Positions 1 through 7,570 are shown, numbered from the stretch's first letter. The stretch is 9,098 nt of DNA from Candidatus Zhuqueibacterota bacterium 4572_119 (GCA_002084535.1 NBLI01000039.1:1-9098); one strand, 5' to 3'. Numbers and translations are program-made. The notes: generated by a model from the sequence alone, not told the origin.

Positions 1-393
1 ATCGCCGTATTTCAGGTAATCATCTATGCTGGCGCGATAATGGTCCTCATTATTTATTTTCTGATGTTATTAGATGTTAAGAGTCAGGATTTTAAAAAAA
101 CGTATTCCAGTCTTTTTAAGTTTGGTGGTCCGGTTTTAGTAATTTTGACACTTTTATTTGTTTATAAACTATATCGTGTTTTAAGCGGTCAGGGTGATGT
201 ATTCCTTGAGATGTCGTCATCAGTTAATCCAAGAGTTTTACCTGAAAGCTTTGGCAGTATAAAAGCTTTTTCAGAAGTTTTGCTAACTAAATATATGTTC
301 GCTTTTGAATTTGTATCAACTTTGTTATTTGCCGCGATTGTCGCGGTTATCTCTATTGTTCAACTGGATTGGAAAGGTCGCAAGAATGAATAG
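1..393 (+). CDS. nuoJ: NADH-quinone oxidoreductase subunit J, 5' end outside window
   Basis: This is a membrane-arm subunit of complex I, which couples NADH oxidation and quinone reduction to proton translocation across the cytoplasmic membrane. The frame is open from base 1, and 130 codons are visible before the TAG at 391. The first visible residues (AVFQVIIYAGAIMVLIIYF) match the most conserved NuoJ helix, the one with the Tyr-x-Gly-Ala-Ile motif that forms the pi-bulge region near the quinone/E-channel junction. A second hydrophobic helix follows at codons 46-62 or so. The last helix, around FAFEFVSTLLFAAIVAVISI, is the typical NuoJ C-terminal segment, ending in a basic tail. The ATG at 40 is internal and not the true start; the real start lies upstream of the window. 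The last 8 bp overlap nuoK, as expected in a translationally coupled nuo operon. Identification rests on motif plus gene order and is secure. Confidence 0.95.
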   Translation: MAVFQVIIYAGAIMVLIIYFLMLLDVKSQDFKKTYSSLFKFGGPVLVILTLLFVYKLYRVLSGQGDVFLEMSSSVNPRVLPESFGSIKAFSEVLLTKYMFAFEFVSTLLFAAIVAVISIVQLDWKGRKNE

Positions 394-718
394 TCCAATT
401 GGAAATTTTATAGTAGGTTCAGGCGGGATGTTTACCATTTCTGTGGTCATTGTTTTATTTTTCCTTGGTATTATCACTTTTATTTTTCGCCGCACATTAT
501 TGCACATGCTTATGGGTGTCGAATTGATGCTTAACGCGGTGAATTTGAATTTGATTTATTTTTCCCGGCTTCACCAAAATCTTGAAGGGCAGATTTTATC
601 ACTGATGATTTTCGTTGTCGCTGCCTGCGAAGTTGCTGTTGGTATCGCGATTATCGTCAGACTTTTTAAACGAACTGGAACCCTTGGCGTTGAAACATAT
701 ACGGAAGAAAGGGGCTAA
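386..718 (+). CDS. nuoK: NADH-quinone oxidoreductase subunit K
   Basis: This is a small three-helix complex I subunit (MrpC/ND4L homologue) forming part of the fourth proton pathway. It has 110 residues against about 100 in E. coli. Helices lie at about residues 15-34, 38-58 and 70-94. The two buried glutamates essential in the family are present: E46 in the GVELMLNAVNLNLI motif (E36 in E. coli) and E82 in the VVAACEVAVGIAI motif (E72 in E. coli). I chose the ATG at 386 because the purine-rich GGAAAGG at 371-377 sits 8 nt upstream and the protein then starts as NuoK homologues do. The frame is open further upstream to an ATG at 305, which would add 27 non-family residues and lies deep inside nuoJ. 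The start overlaps the nuoJ stop. The C-terminus (about residues 95-110) is a somewhat extended hydrophilic tail. Confidence 0.97.
   Translation: MNSPIGNFIVGSGGMFTISVVIVLFFLGIITFIFRRTLLHMLMGVELMLNAVNLNLIYFSRLHQNLEGQILSLMIFVVAACEVAVGIAIIVRLFKRTGTLGVETYTEERG
706..714 (+). promoter_or_regulatory. Ribosome binding site of nuoL
   Basis: The purine run AGAAAGGGG sits at the very end of nuoK. It leaves 10 nt to the ATG at 725 but only 4 nt to the in-frame TTG at 719, so it favours ATG 725 as the nuoL start. The two choices differ by only two residues. Confidence 0.6.
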
Positions 719-724
719 TTGTTT

Positions 725-2674
725 ATGGAGAACAGCCTGATATTAGTAATCGTTATTTTGCCGTTAATTGGGGCGGCTTTGAATGGCACGGTTGCCGCGA
801 CTAATGCTTTCAGAAAGAAAGAAATATGGGGCGAAAAATTTGCCGGTATTTTAGCTTTTGGAACCGTGGCAACGTCATTTATTATTTCGTTGTACGTTGT
901 TTTTGTGAAAATGTCCGGTCTCGAATCAATCGCGTGCACACCATACGAATGGTTGAGTGTCGGTGGGCTTCAAATAAACCTGACCTTTATCATAGACCAT
1001 TTATCAGCAGTGATGCTGCTGACAGTAACGGGAGTCAGTTCAGTAATACATTTATATTCCATAGGATATATCCACGGTGATGAATCAAGTGTGAGATATT
1101 TTTCTTATTTGAATTTATTTGTTTTTGCTATGCTGTTGCTCATTCTTGGCGATTCCATGCCTGTCATGTTCATTGGCTGGGAGGGCGTTGGACTTTGTAG
1201 TTATTTGTTGATTGGCTTTTGGTATAAAGATGAAGAAAAAGCAATGGCTGGTAAAAAAGCATTCATCGTCAACCGTATCGGTGATTTTGGATTTTTGCTG
1301 GGCATGTTTTTAATTTTCGCCAATGTAGGATCATTGACGATTTCTAATGTAAACGAATTTTTTTACCATCACAATTCCATGACATTTTTCTGGACCAATG
1401 TAGCGGGTATTTGTTTGTTTATTGGTGCAACCGGTAAATCCGCGCAGATTCCGCTTTACGTGTGGCTTCCCGATGCCATGGCTGGTCCGACACCGGTTTC
1501 CGCTTTAATTCATGCCGCGACAATGGTAACTGCTGGTGTTTATATGGTTGCCAGATTCCATGGTCTGTTCCTCGTGGCACCGGTGGCAATGAATGTAGTA
1601 TTATGGGTTGGCGCGCTGACAGCTCTTTTTTCCGCGTCGATCGCACTTGTCCAAAATGACATTAAGAAAGTTTTGGCATATTCAACTGTCAGTCAACTGG
1701 GATTTATGTTTATGGCAGCCGGCGCCGGCGCGTTTGTTATCGCGGTTTTTCACCTGATGACCCACGCGTTTTTTAAAGCTTGTCTTTTCCTGGGATCAGG
1801 AAGTGTTATTCATGCAATGGGGGGAGAGCAGGATATTCGATATATGGGCGGCTTGAAAAAGTATATGCCCGCAACTTATATTACATTCCTGCTGGCAACA
1901 TTAGCAATCGCCGGCTTTCCACCATTCGCTGGTTTTTTCTCAAAAGATGAAATATTATGGAATGTTTTTGCTTCAGCTCATGGCAGTAAAATAGTTTGGG
2001 TGATCGGCGCGCTTGCGGCTCTATTTACAGCCTTTTATATGTTCCGGCTGGTTTATTTAACATTTTTTGGGAATTTCCGGGGCACACGGGAGCAGGAACA
2101 TCATTTACACGAATCTCCAAAAACAATGACGGTGCCTCTGATGATTTTGGGTGGACTGTCAGTGATTGGCGGCTGGATTGGAATTCCCAAGCTGTTATCA
2201 TTGGGGATTTTTCCTAATCTTTTTCATGATTTTTTAGAACCAGCTTTATCGAAATATGGACATGCTCATATCGGGCATTATAGCCACGCGACAGAATATG
2301 GCTTAATGGCGTTTTCTGTTGCTATCGCTCTGGCTGGCTGGTTTTTCGCGAGAAAAAAATTCAGCGATCCCAAGATTAAATTAGAGGATCCAAGGAATTA
2401 TACCGGGTTTGTCAAATTATTATGGAACAAATATTTTATTGATGAAATTTATATTAAGTTTATCATTGAACCATTGAAAAGTTTATCAACTAACATTTTT
2501 CTCAATATTTCGGATAAAAAGATTATTGACGGCGCTGCCAATGGATCAGCAGCTGGTTGGAGAAAGGTTGCTACCATTTTTTCATATTTCCAGAGCGGTA
2601 ATATGCAGGCGTATGGCTTCTATATGGTTTTTGGTGTGGCGATTGCCTTTATCCTTGCTTTATTTATTTTTTAA
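725..2674 (+). CDS. nuoL: NADH-quinone oxidoreductase subunit L
   Basis: This is the distal antiporter-like proton-pumping subunit of complex I (ND5 homologue). It has 649 residues from ATG 725; E. coli NuoL has about 613. The order of motifs is canonical. DHLSAVMLL (residue 91 on) and GWEGVGLCSYLLIGFWY give E153 (E. coli E144). ATGKSAQIPLYVWLPDAM gives K238 (E. coli K229). SALIHAATMV gives H263 (E. coli H254). VFHLMTHAFFKA gives H343, H347 and K351. GFPPFAGFFSKDEI gives K407 (E. coli K399). So the half-channel Glu/Lys pair and the central lysines are all intact. The C-terminus after about residue 520 contains the segment that in family structures forms the long lateral helix. It ends with QSGNMQAYGFYMVFG, matching the last transmembrane helix of NuoL. 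The nuoK stop lies 6 bp upstream. A TTG two codons earlier (719) is an alternative start but is too close to the ribosome binding site. Confidence 0.97.
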   Translation: MENSLILVIVILPLIGAALNGTVAATNAFRKKEIWGEKFAGILAFGTVATSFIISLYVVFVKMSGLESIACTPYEWLSVGGLQINLTFIIDHLSAVMLLTVTGVSSVIHLYSIGYIHGDESSVRYFSYLNLFVFAMLLLILGDSMPVMFIGWEGVGLCSYLLIGFWYKDEEKAMAGKKAFIVNRIGDFGFLLGMFLIFANVGSLTISNVNEFFYHHNSMTFFWTNVAGICLFIGATGKSAQIPLYVWLPDAMAGPTPVSALIHAATMVTAGVYMVARFHGLFLVAPVAMNVVLWVGALTALFSASIALVQNDIKKVLAYSTVSQLGFMFMAAGAGAFVIAVFHLMTHAFFKACLFLGSGSVIHAMGGEQDIRYMGGLKKYMPATYITFLLATLAIAGFPPFAGFFSKDEILWNVFASAHGSKIVWVIGALAALFTAFYMFRLVYLTFFGNFRGTREQEHHLHESPKTMTVPLMILGGLSVIGGWIGIPKLLSLGIFPNLFHDFLEPALSKYGHAHIGHYSHATEYGLMAFSVAIALAGWFFARKKFSDPKIKLEDPRNYTGFVKLLWNKYFIDEIYIKFIIEPLKSLSTNIFLNISDKKIIDGAANGSAAGWRKVATIFSYFQSGNMQAYGFYMVFGVAIAFILALFIF

Positions 2675-2700
2675 TTATGATTTAAAATGTGGAGTAATTA

Positions 2701-4317
2701 ATGGGCATATTATCTTGGACATTACTCATTCCGGTACTCGGTGCGGTATTAATGGCGCTATTGCCGAGCAGAGATTCCTACACGGAAAAAAGTTCCGCTT
2801 CGGTGTATGGCTGGATCGCTTTTGCAGTTTCCACAATCGCGATGCTTGTTTCGTTGTTTTTAATTGCTGGTTTTGATAGTTCCATCGTTGAATACCAGTT
2901 TCAGGAAACTGTAGAGTGGATTCCGCAATTTGGGCTGAATTATCACGTGGGAATAGATGGTATTTCGATTCTGCTTATTTTGTTAACAACAATTATGATG
3001 CCTTTTGTGGTCTTGAGCTCTTTTAAATATATTGAAAAGCGTAAAAAAGAATACTATATCTGGCTGTTGTCTTTAGAATTCACAATGATCGGCGCTTTCA
3101 TCGCTTTAAATTTGTTCATTTTTTATATTTTCTGGGAATTGATGTTGATCCCGATGTTTTTCCTGATTGGAATTTGGGGCGGTCCGAGAAGGATTTATGC
3201 CACTGTGAAATTTGTGCTGTTTACAGTTGTGGGTTCATTAATGATGCTGGCGGGAATAGTTTACCTGGCTATTCTGGCGCGGCAGACTTTTGGTGAATTT
3301 ACGTTTGAATTTGAACAGTTGATGAAACTGAACATTCCCGTTCAATCACAATTGTGGCTTTTCGCGGCGTTCGCGTTGGCGTTTGCCATAAAAGTTCCCA
3401 TGTTTCCGTTTCATACCTGGCTTCCCGACGCTCACGTGGAAGCTCCCACAGCCGGTTCAGTCATACTTGCCGGAGTTTTGCTGAAAATGGGCGGTTACGG
3501 TTTTATCAGATTGGGAATTCCGCTTTTTGGGGACGCGGCGATTAAAGCAGCTCCTTTGATGCAGCTTTTGGCAGTTATCGGAATAATTTATGGCGCCTGC
3601 CTGGCGCTGGCTCAATCGGATTTGAAAAAGTTAGTAGCCTATTCTTCCATTAGTCATCTTGGATACGTAATGCTTGGGTTGTTTGCCCTGACTCCTGAAG
3701 CAATTCAAGGCGCGATTTTGCAGATGGTTAATCATGGCGTTTCCACTGGCGCGCTTTTTGTTTTAGTGGGAATTATTTACGAGCGGCGCCATACGCGCGA
3801 AATAGCCGATTTTGGCGGTTTGGCTTATCAACTACCTGTGTACTCTGTTGTATTTATGGTAATAACACTGTCTTCTGTCGCGCTGCCAGGAACCAATGGA
3901 TTTGTTGGAGAATTTCTCATCCTGCTTGGCAGTTTCAAAGCAGCATGGGCTCATTTTATCGCGACGCAGGCGGTCTTTCGATTGGTGCTGATGGTGTTTG
4001 CCACATCAGGAGTGATCCTTGGAGCTTATTATATGTTGTGGATGGTTCAGCGGGTATTTTTTGGTCCGTTGGAAAATGAGAAAAATAAAAACCTGAAAGA
4101 CCTCAGCTTTCGTGAGGGAATGGTTTTGCTTCCATTTGTTATTTTTGTATTCTGGATCGGTATTTATCCGAAGCCATTTTTGAGCAAAATGGAAAAATCA
4201 GTTGAATATTATGTTGAGCAGCATCAACCTGATTTTCTGAAACAACCGGTGATTGAAATGGAGCAGCATGAGGTCATGGAAGAGAGTGAAGCTGATCATA
4301 CACCAACGGAACATTAA
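2701..4317 (+). CDS. nuoM: NADH-quinone oxidoreductase subunit M
   Basis: This is the middle antiporter-like proton-pumping subunit of complex I (ND4 homologue). It has 538 residues against about 509 in E. coli. Diagnostic motifs are IFWELMLIPMFFLIG with E146 (E. coli E144), FAIKVPMFPFHTWLPDAHVEAPT with K231 (E. coli K234), LAGVLLKMGGYG with K262 (E. coli K265), AYSSISHLGYV with H319, MVNHGVSTGALF with H345, and LPGTNGFVGEFLIL with E404 (E. coli E407). The putative channel residues are therefore complete. GGAG at 2691-2694, 6 nt before the ATG, supports this start; the gap from nuoL is 26 bp. The oddity is a hydrophilic tail after the last helix: residues 501-538 hold 11 acidic residues and 4 histidines with a single lysine, and account for most of the extra length. 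Gene order separates it from Mrp antiporter paralogues such as MrpD. Confidence 0.97.
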   Translation: MGILSWTLLIPVLGAVLMALLPSRDSYTEKSSASVYGWIAFAVSTIAMLVSLFLIAGFDSSIVEYQFQETVEWIPQFGLNYHVGIDGISILLILLTTIMMPFVVLSSFKYIEKRKKEYYIWLLSLEFTMIGAFIALNLFIFYIFWELMLIPMFFLIGIWGGPRRIYATVKFVLFTVVGSLMMLAGIVYLAILARQTFGEFTFEFEQLMKLNIPVQSQLWLFAAFALAFAIKVPMFPFHTWLPDAHVEAPTAGSVILAGVLLKMGGYGFIRLGIPLFGDAAIKAAPLMQLLAVIGIIYGACLALAQSDLKKLVAYSSISHLGYVMLGLFALTPEAIQGAILQMVNHGVSTGALFVLVGIIYERRHTREIADFGGLAYQLPVYSVVFMVITLSSVALPGTNGFVGEFLILLGSFKAAWAHFIATQAVFRLVLMVFATSGVILGAYYMLWMVQRVFFGPLENEKNKNLKDLSFREGMVLLPFVIFVFWIGIYPKPFLSKMEKSVEYYVEQHQPDFLKQPVIEMEQHEVMEESEADHTPTEH

Positions 4318-4411
4318 AAAAATCAATTATCAAAATATATCGTGATTTGAAAATAAGTTTTATTCATAAAAAAATATCAAGTTAATCATCATAAAACTTC
4401 TGGATTCGTAT

Positions 4412-5935
4412 ATGAACCAAATCTCATTTGATCCCGCGTTTTTGATGGGTGAAATCAGTCTTGTCGCGTTGATTGTGATTATGGCGCTTGTTGACGCTTT
4501 TCAAAAGCCAATTTTTGCCCTTATGGGAAATGAAAAATCAAGCAAATTAGATAGCCGAAATATTCAGGCAAGCTGGATTACAACAATTGGACTAATAGCC
4601 GTTGCTGTAGTTTATTTTGTATTTGGACGTGCAACCTCAGGCGAAGAGGTCGTATTAATGAATAATTCGCTAATTGCTGGCGGCGGGATGTACATTGGAA
4701 AATTAGCGTTGATTGGGGCTGGTATTCTTGCGGTTTTAATGTCGTCAAGATATACCCTGACGCAAACAACCCCGGCGATGGACTATTACTTGTTGCTTTG
4801 TTTCTCATTACTGGGAGCGGTTACCCTTATCGCGGCTGAAAATTTATTAATGGTTTTCCTCTCACTGGAAATGATGTCAATACCAATTTACGCGTTGGTT
4901 GGATTAAAAAAGTTCAGCCCCCGTGCTGGTGAATCAGCAGCCAAATATCTTTTGTTGGGTGGATTTTCATCAGGATTTTTGCTTTTAGGAATTTCATTTT
5001 TATACGGAACAACTGGTAGTTTAGTTATAAGCGAAGTATTAAGCCAATTGAATTTTGTCAATATTAATTCGATTTCATTTCTTTCTGGAATGGGATTGAT
5101 TTTTCTTTTTATCGGGTTAGCATTCAAAGTATCCATGGTTCCATTCCATGCCTGGACTCCCGATGTTTACGAAGGAGCTGGAACTCCGGTTACCGCCTTT
5201 ATGAGCGTGGGAATAAAATTAGCAGCGTTCGCGGTGATTTTAAAGATTTTTAGTTGTATGGAATCTTTCGGTGAATTCGATTCTGTATTAAGCGTGATAT
5301 TCATGTTTTTCTCTTTGATCACTGTAATTTACGGAAATTCGGTCGCGCTGGTGCAAAAGAATGTAAAGAGAATGCTGGCCTATTCTTCGATCGCGCATGC
5401 CGGGTATATGGGGCTGGCATTAGCGCCCATGCATCACAAAATTCAAACGATCCAATCTGTGTTGTTCTATGGCATTGGATATATTGCCATGAACATGCTC
5501 GCGTTTGGTGTTTTGGTTTATTTTACTCACAAGGAAAATTATTGTGAAACCCTCGATGATTTAAAAGGTATTGCCAAGAAATATCCGGGCGCTGCAGCAA
5601 TGATGACTATTGCCATGTTTTCTCTGGCAGGACTACCGCCAGCTGTTGGTTTCGTAGGTAAAGTCCAGATTTTTATTCAATTGCTGGAAGGCAAAATGTA
5701 CATAACAGCAATTATCGCGCTTTTATTCAGCCTGGTCGCGCTTTACTTTTATATCAATGTTATTGTTGTAATGTATATGCGGGATCCTGAAAAAGAAACC
5801 GCTGATATCGGAAAACAGGCAATCGGACCTGTATGGATTTCTCTTGCTTTGTCAGCGCTTTTTGTACTGATTATGGGATTGCTTCCTTCTTCATTACTGA
5901 AATGGTCTCTGGACTGGGCGGAGATGATATTTTAG
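4412..5935 (+). CDS. nuoN: NADH-quinone oxidoreductase subunit N
   Basis: This is the third antiporter-like proton-pumping subunit of complex I (ND2 homologue) and the last gene of the operon. It has 507 residues against about 485 in E. coli. Family residues seen are E153 in VFLSLEMMSIPIYALVG (E. coli E133), K179 in ESAAKYLLLGGFSSG (E. coli K158), K239 in GLAFKVSMVPFHAWTPDVYEG (E. coli K217), K269 in MSVGIKLAAF (E. coli K247), and K417 in GLPPAVGFVGKVQIF (E. coli K395). The AYSSIAHAGYM motif lies between them at residues 323-333. The start ATG has only a weak purine signal (GGA at 4402-4404), and the gene lies 94 bp after nuoM, a wider gap than elsewhere in this operon. The N-terminus runs to a hydrophobic helix at about residues 10-30 as in homologues, so the ATG at 4412 is reasonable. 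A terminator follows 36 bp after the stop. Confidence 0.97.
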   Translation: MNQISFDPAFLMGEISLVALIVIMALVDAFQKPIFALMGNEKSSKLDSRNIQASWITTIGLIAVAVVYFVFGRATSGEEVVLMNNSLIAGGGMYIGKLALIGAGILAVLMSSRYTLTQTTPAMDYYLLLCFSLLGAVTLIAAENLLMVFLSLEMMSIPIYALVGLKKFSPRAGESAAKYLLLGGFSSGFLLLGISFLYGTTGSLVISEVLSQLNFVNINSISFLSGMGLIFLFIGLAFKVSMVPFHAWTPDVYEGAGTPVTAFMSVGIKLAAFAVILKIFSCMESFGEFDSVLSVIFMFFSLITVIYGNSVALVQKNVKRMLAYSSIAHAGYMGLALAPMHHKIQTIQSVLFYGIGYIAMNMLAFGVLVYFTHKENYCETLDDLKGIAKKYPGAAAMMTIAMFSLAGLPPAVGFVGKVQIFIQLLEGKMYITAIIALLFSLVALYFYINVIVVMYMRDPEKETADIGKQAIGPVWISLALSALFVLIMGLLPSSLLKWSLDWAEMIF

Positions 5936-5971
5936 CTTCAGCGAATATGCTATTTTTGAAATATAAAATCG

Positions 5972-6002
5972 ACCCACAATAATTTTCTGTTGTGGGTTTT
6001 TT
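5972..6002 (+). terminator. Rho-independent terminator closing the nuo operon
   Basis: A perfect 8-bp stem, ACCCACAA at 5972-5979 with TTGTGGGT at 5990-5997, encloses a 10-nt AT-rich loop. It is followed directly by a run of six T (5997-6002). It lies 36 bp after the nuoN stop and reads on the + strand. The opposite side lacks a matching T-run, so it appears to be one-directional. Confidence 0.9.
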
Positions 6003-6022
6003 GCTTGTTTTTAAATAATATT

Positions 6023-6055
6023 TTGAATTATTTTCCTTTATTCATTAGTTATATT
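6023..6055 (+). promoter_or_regulatory. Candidate promoter for the CsgG-like gene
   Basis: After the nuo terminator a new promoter is expected before 6099. TTGAAT (6023-6028) is followed after 17 bp by TAGTTA (6046-6051), and an overlapping TATATT lies at 6050-6055. The whole 6003-6088 stretch is extremely AT-rich, so such matches arise easily by chance. The organism's sigma factor consensus is unknown. Position supports the call more than the match does. Confidence 0.3.
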
Positions 6056-6088
6056 ATCTTGAATAATATTATTATTTCTATTTAAATT

Positions 6089-6094
6089 GGAGGG
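6089..6094 (+). promoter_or_regulatory. Strong ribosome binding site of the CsgG-like gene
   Basis: GGAGGG lies 4 nt before the ATG at 6099 and is a near-consensus Shine-Dalgarno sequence. It fixes the start at ATG 6099. The in-frame TTG at 6087 overlaps this site and cannot be the start. Confidence 0.85.
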
Positions 6095-6098
6095 CATC

Positions 6099-7514
6099 AT
6101 GAAAAAGTCATTGCAGGGGATTCTGCTATTAGTAATTTTTTTCAACATGGTATTTTTTAGTAATACCTTTGCTTACAAAAAGGTAAAAACCTTTATTATT
6201 AAAGCACCGGAAAAAGTGATGATCGGTGTTAAAAGAATTGCTATTCTGGATTTCAAAACTGAGGGCGCTAATGAAGCTGATAAGAGAATTAACTCTAAAG
6301 AAAAATTGATATATCAAATCTTTTCTGATTTAAAAGATTATGATAAATCATCCGCGAATAATCTTGATTATGGAAGAAGATTTTCTGATATGCTTATTTC
6401 AGATTTATTAAAAAGCGATCGCGGAATTACTGATATTAGTACAGGATTCCTGGGACTTGGTAAAGGCAAAGAAGGGAAAAGTTTGCTGGGTGGCACTTAC
6501 ACCAATGTCTATGAAGTCTTGGAAAGAACGCAATTGATGCAAATTATTGAAGAGAAAAAGCTCAGCGCTTCAGGAATGATCTCTGATGACCAGACCATCG
6601 AATTGGGCGGCATGCTGGGAGTTCAGGCGATAGTTATGGGAGATGTTTACTATTCCCATAAAGATACAGATTATAAACAAAGCCGTGAAAAAAAGAAGGA
6701 CGGCAAAAAAATAAAATATAAAGTTAATTGTCAAAAGAGGGAAATCAAGGTTAACGTGCGGGCAAGAATCGTAAATTCTGAAACCGGGCAGATAATCGGC
6801 AGTACCGAGGCGAGTAAGTCGTTAAGCAAAAATAAATGCGATGATTCCTGGGGCTCACTACCTTCGGTTGATGAAATGATCAATGAGGGATTGAAAGAGT
6901 TGGTCCCTAAAATCGCCAATTATTTTTCACCTCATTTTGAACTTCAGAGTAATGAACTGGAAAAAATTACCATAAAACAATTTAAAAAGAAAGCGGATAA
7001 AGCCGCCAAATTGGCGGAAGATCTTGAAATTGATGAAGCCTATTACATCTATAACTCAATTTATGAAAAAGATGCTTACAATCCAAAAGTCCTTTATAAT
7101 CTTGGATTAATGAATGAGGTAGTAGGCAATTTTGAAAACGCGAAAGAGTTTTATGAAATGGCTCTGCAATTGAAGGATAAAAAGAAATATAAAAAAGCTG
7201 TAAAGAGAGTTGCTAAAAATGTTCAATTCAGTGATGCCCTCGCGCAGATGGGGATTGAAATCGCTAAACATGAATTCGCGCTTAGCGAAGACAAAAAAAC
7301 AGAGATTACCGCGAAAAAAGTGGAAATCAAAGGAAAGCGGGATCAACGGATCAAAATATATGCCCAACCTGATAAATCGAGTGAGGTTGTTGCAAGGGTT
7401 CCGGGTGGTGTAAAGTTTTCCATATTAAAACGTCAGGGAGATTGGTTTGAAATTAAATTAATGGGTGGTAAACAAGGATACGTTCATAAGGACAAGGCTC
7501 TTGTAAAAGATTGA
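6099..7514 (+). CDS. Exported CsgG-family protein with TPR and SH3 segments
   Basis: This is a 471-residue protein of unknown function. Residues 1-25 form a signal peptide (MKK start, hydrophobic core, likely cleavage after TFA). There is no cysteine at the cleavage site, so it is not a CsgG-type lipoprotein. Residues 44-240 or so resemble the CsgG family: a strand VKRIAILDF (44-52), a helix GRRFSDMLISDLL (92-104), then YEVLERTQLMQIIEEKKL (138-155) and ELGGMLGVQAIVMGDV (168-183), then a beta-rich part ending in RARIVNSETGQIIGSTEASK. Inserted between these are a glycine-rich stretch (109-132) and a lysine-rich stretch (188-217). Residues 296-358 contain TPR-like helices, with the second repeat clear (LYNLGLMNEVVGNFENAKEFYEMAL). 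Residues about 410-471 fit a bacterial SH3 segment (IKIYAQPDKSSEVVARVPGG, then GDWFEIKL and GYVHKDK), usually linked to peptidoglycan or protein binding. Two cysteines, C211 and C247, could form a disulfide. It likely acts in the periplasm or at the outer membrane. No csgA, B, E or F is nearby, so a curli role is not supported. Confidence 0.8.
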   Translation: MKKSLQGILLLVIFFNMVFFSNTFAYKKVKTFIIKAPEKVMIGVKRIAILDFKTEGANEADKRINSKEKLIYQIFSDLKDYDKSSANNLDYGRRFSDMLISDLLKSDRGITDISTGFLGLGKGKEGKSLLGGTYTNVYEVLERTQLMQIIEEKKLSASGMISDDQTIELGGMLGVQAIVMGDVYYSHKDTDYKQSREKKKDGKKIKYKVNCQKREIKVNVRARIVNSETGQIIGSTEASKSLSKNKCDDSWGSLPSVDEMINEGLKELVPKIANYFSPHFELQSNELEKITIKQFKKKADKAAKLAEDLEIDEAYYIYNSIYEKDAYNPKVLYNLGLMNEVVGNFENAKEFYEMALQLKDKKKYKKAVKRVAKNVQFSDALAQMGIEIAKHEFALSEDKKTEITAKKVEIKGKRDQRIKIYAQPDKSSEVVARVPGGVKFSILKRQGDWFEIKLMGGKQGYVHKDKALVKD

Positions 7515-7527
7515 AATTTTAAATAAT

Positions 7528-7550
7528 TGTCAAGTCCTGACATTTCTTTT
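7528..7550 (+). terminator. Possible weak terminator after the CsgG-like gene
   Basis: A short inverted repeat, TGTCA (7528-7532) with TGACA (7538-7542) around a 5-nt loop, is followed by the T-rich TTTCTTTT (7543-7550). It lies 13 bp after the stop codon. The stem is only 5 bp, so it is at best a weak terminator; the stronger hairpin at 7689-7729 may do this job instead. Confidence 0.25.
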
Positions 7551-7570
7551 ACGGGGCTGAATTAAAAGTG

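Noticed and set aside
2526..2876. A 116-codon + strand frame spanning the nuoL-nuoM junction.
   Set aside because: It overlaps the conserved NuoL C-terminus and the NuoM N-terminus in another frame, and its product has no recognisable domain.
4888..5136. An 82-codon open frame on the minus strand inside nuoN.
   Set aside because: It lies opposite conserved NuoN motifs (ESAAKYLLLGG and GLAFKVSMVPFHAW), so it is a shadow of the real coding frame.
725..5935. The three antiporter-like proteins could be Mrp Na+/H+ antiporter subunits.
   Set aside because: The order J-K-L-M-N, the presence of NuoJ and NuoK, the NuoL C-terminal extension and the specific NuoN motifs all indicate complex I.
6099..6180. 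Lipoprotein signal for the CsgG-like protein, as in true CsgG.
   Set aside because: No cysteine occurs near the end of the signal peptide; the first cysteine is at residue 211. A signal peptidase I site after TFA fits better.
7107..7367. An 86-codon open frame on the minus strand inside the CsgG-like gene.
   Set aside because: It is fully antisense to a well-supported gene with a good ribosome binding site and domain matches. The translated product shows no family motif.
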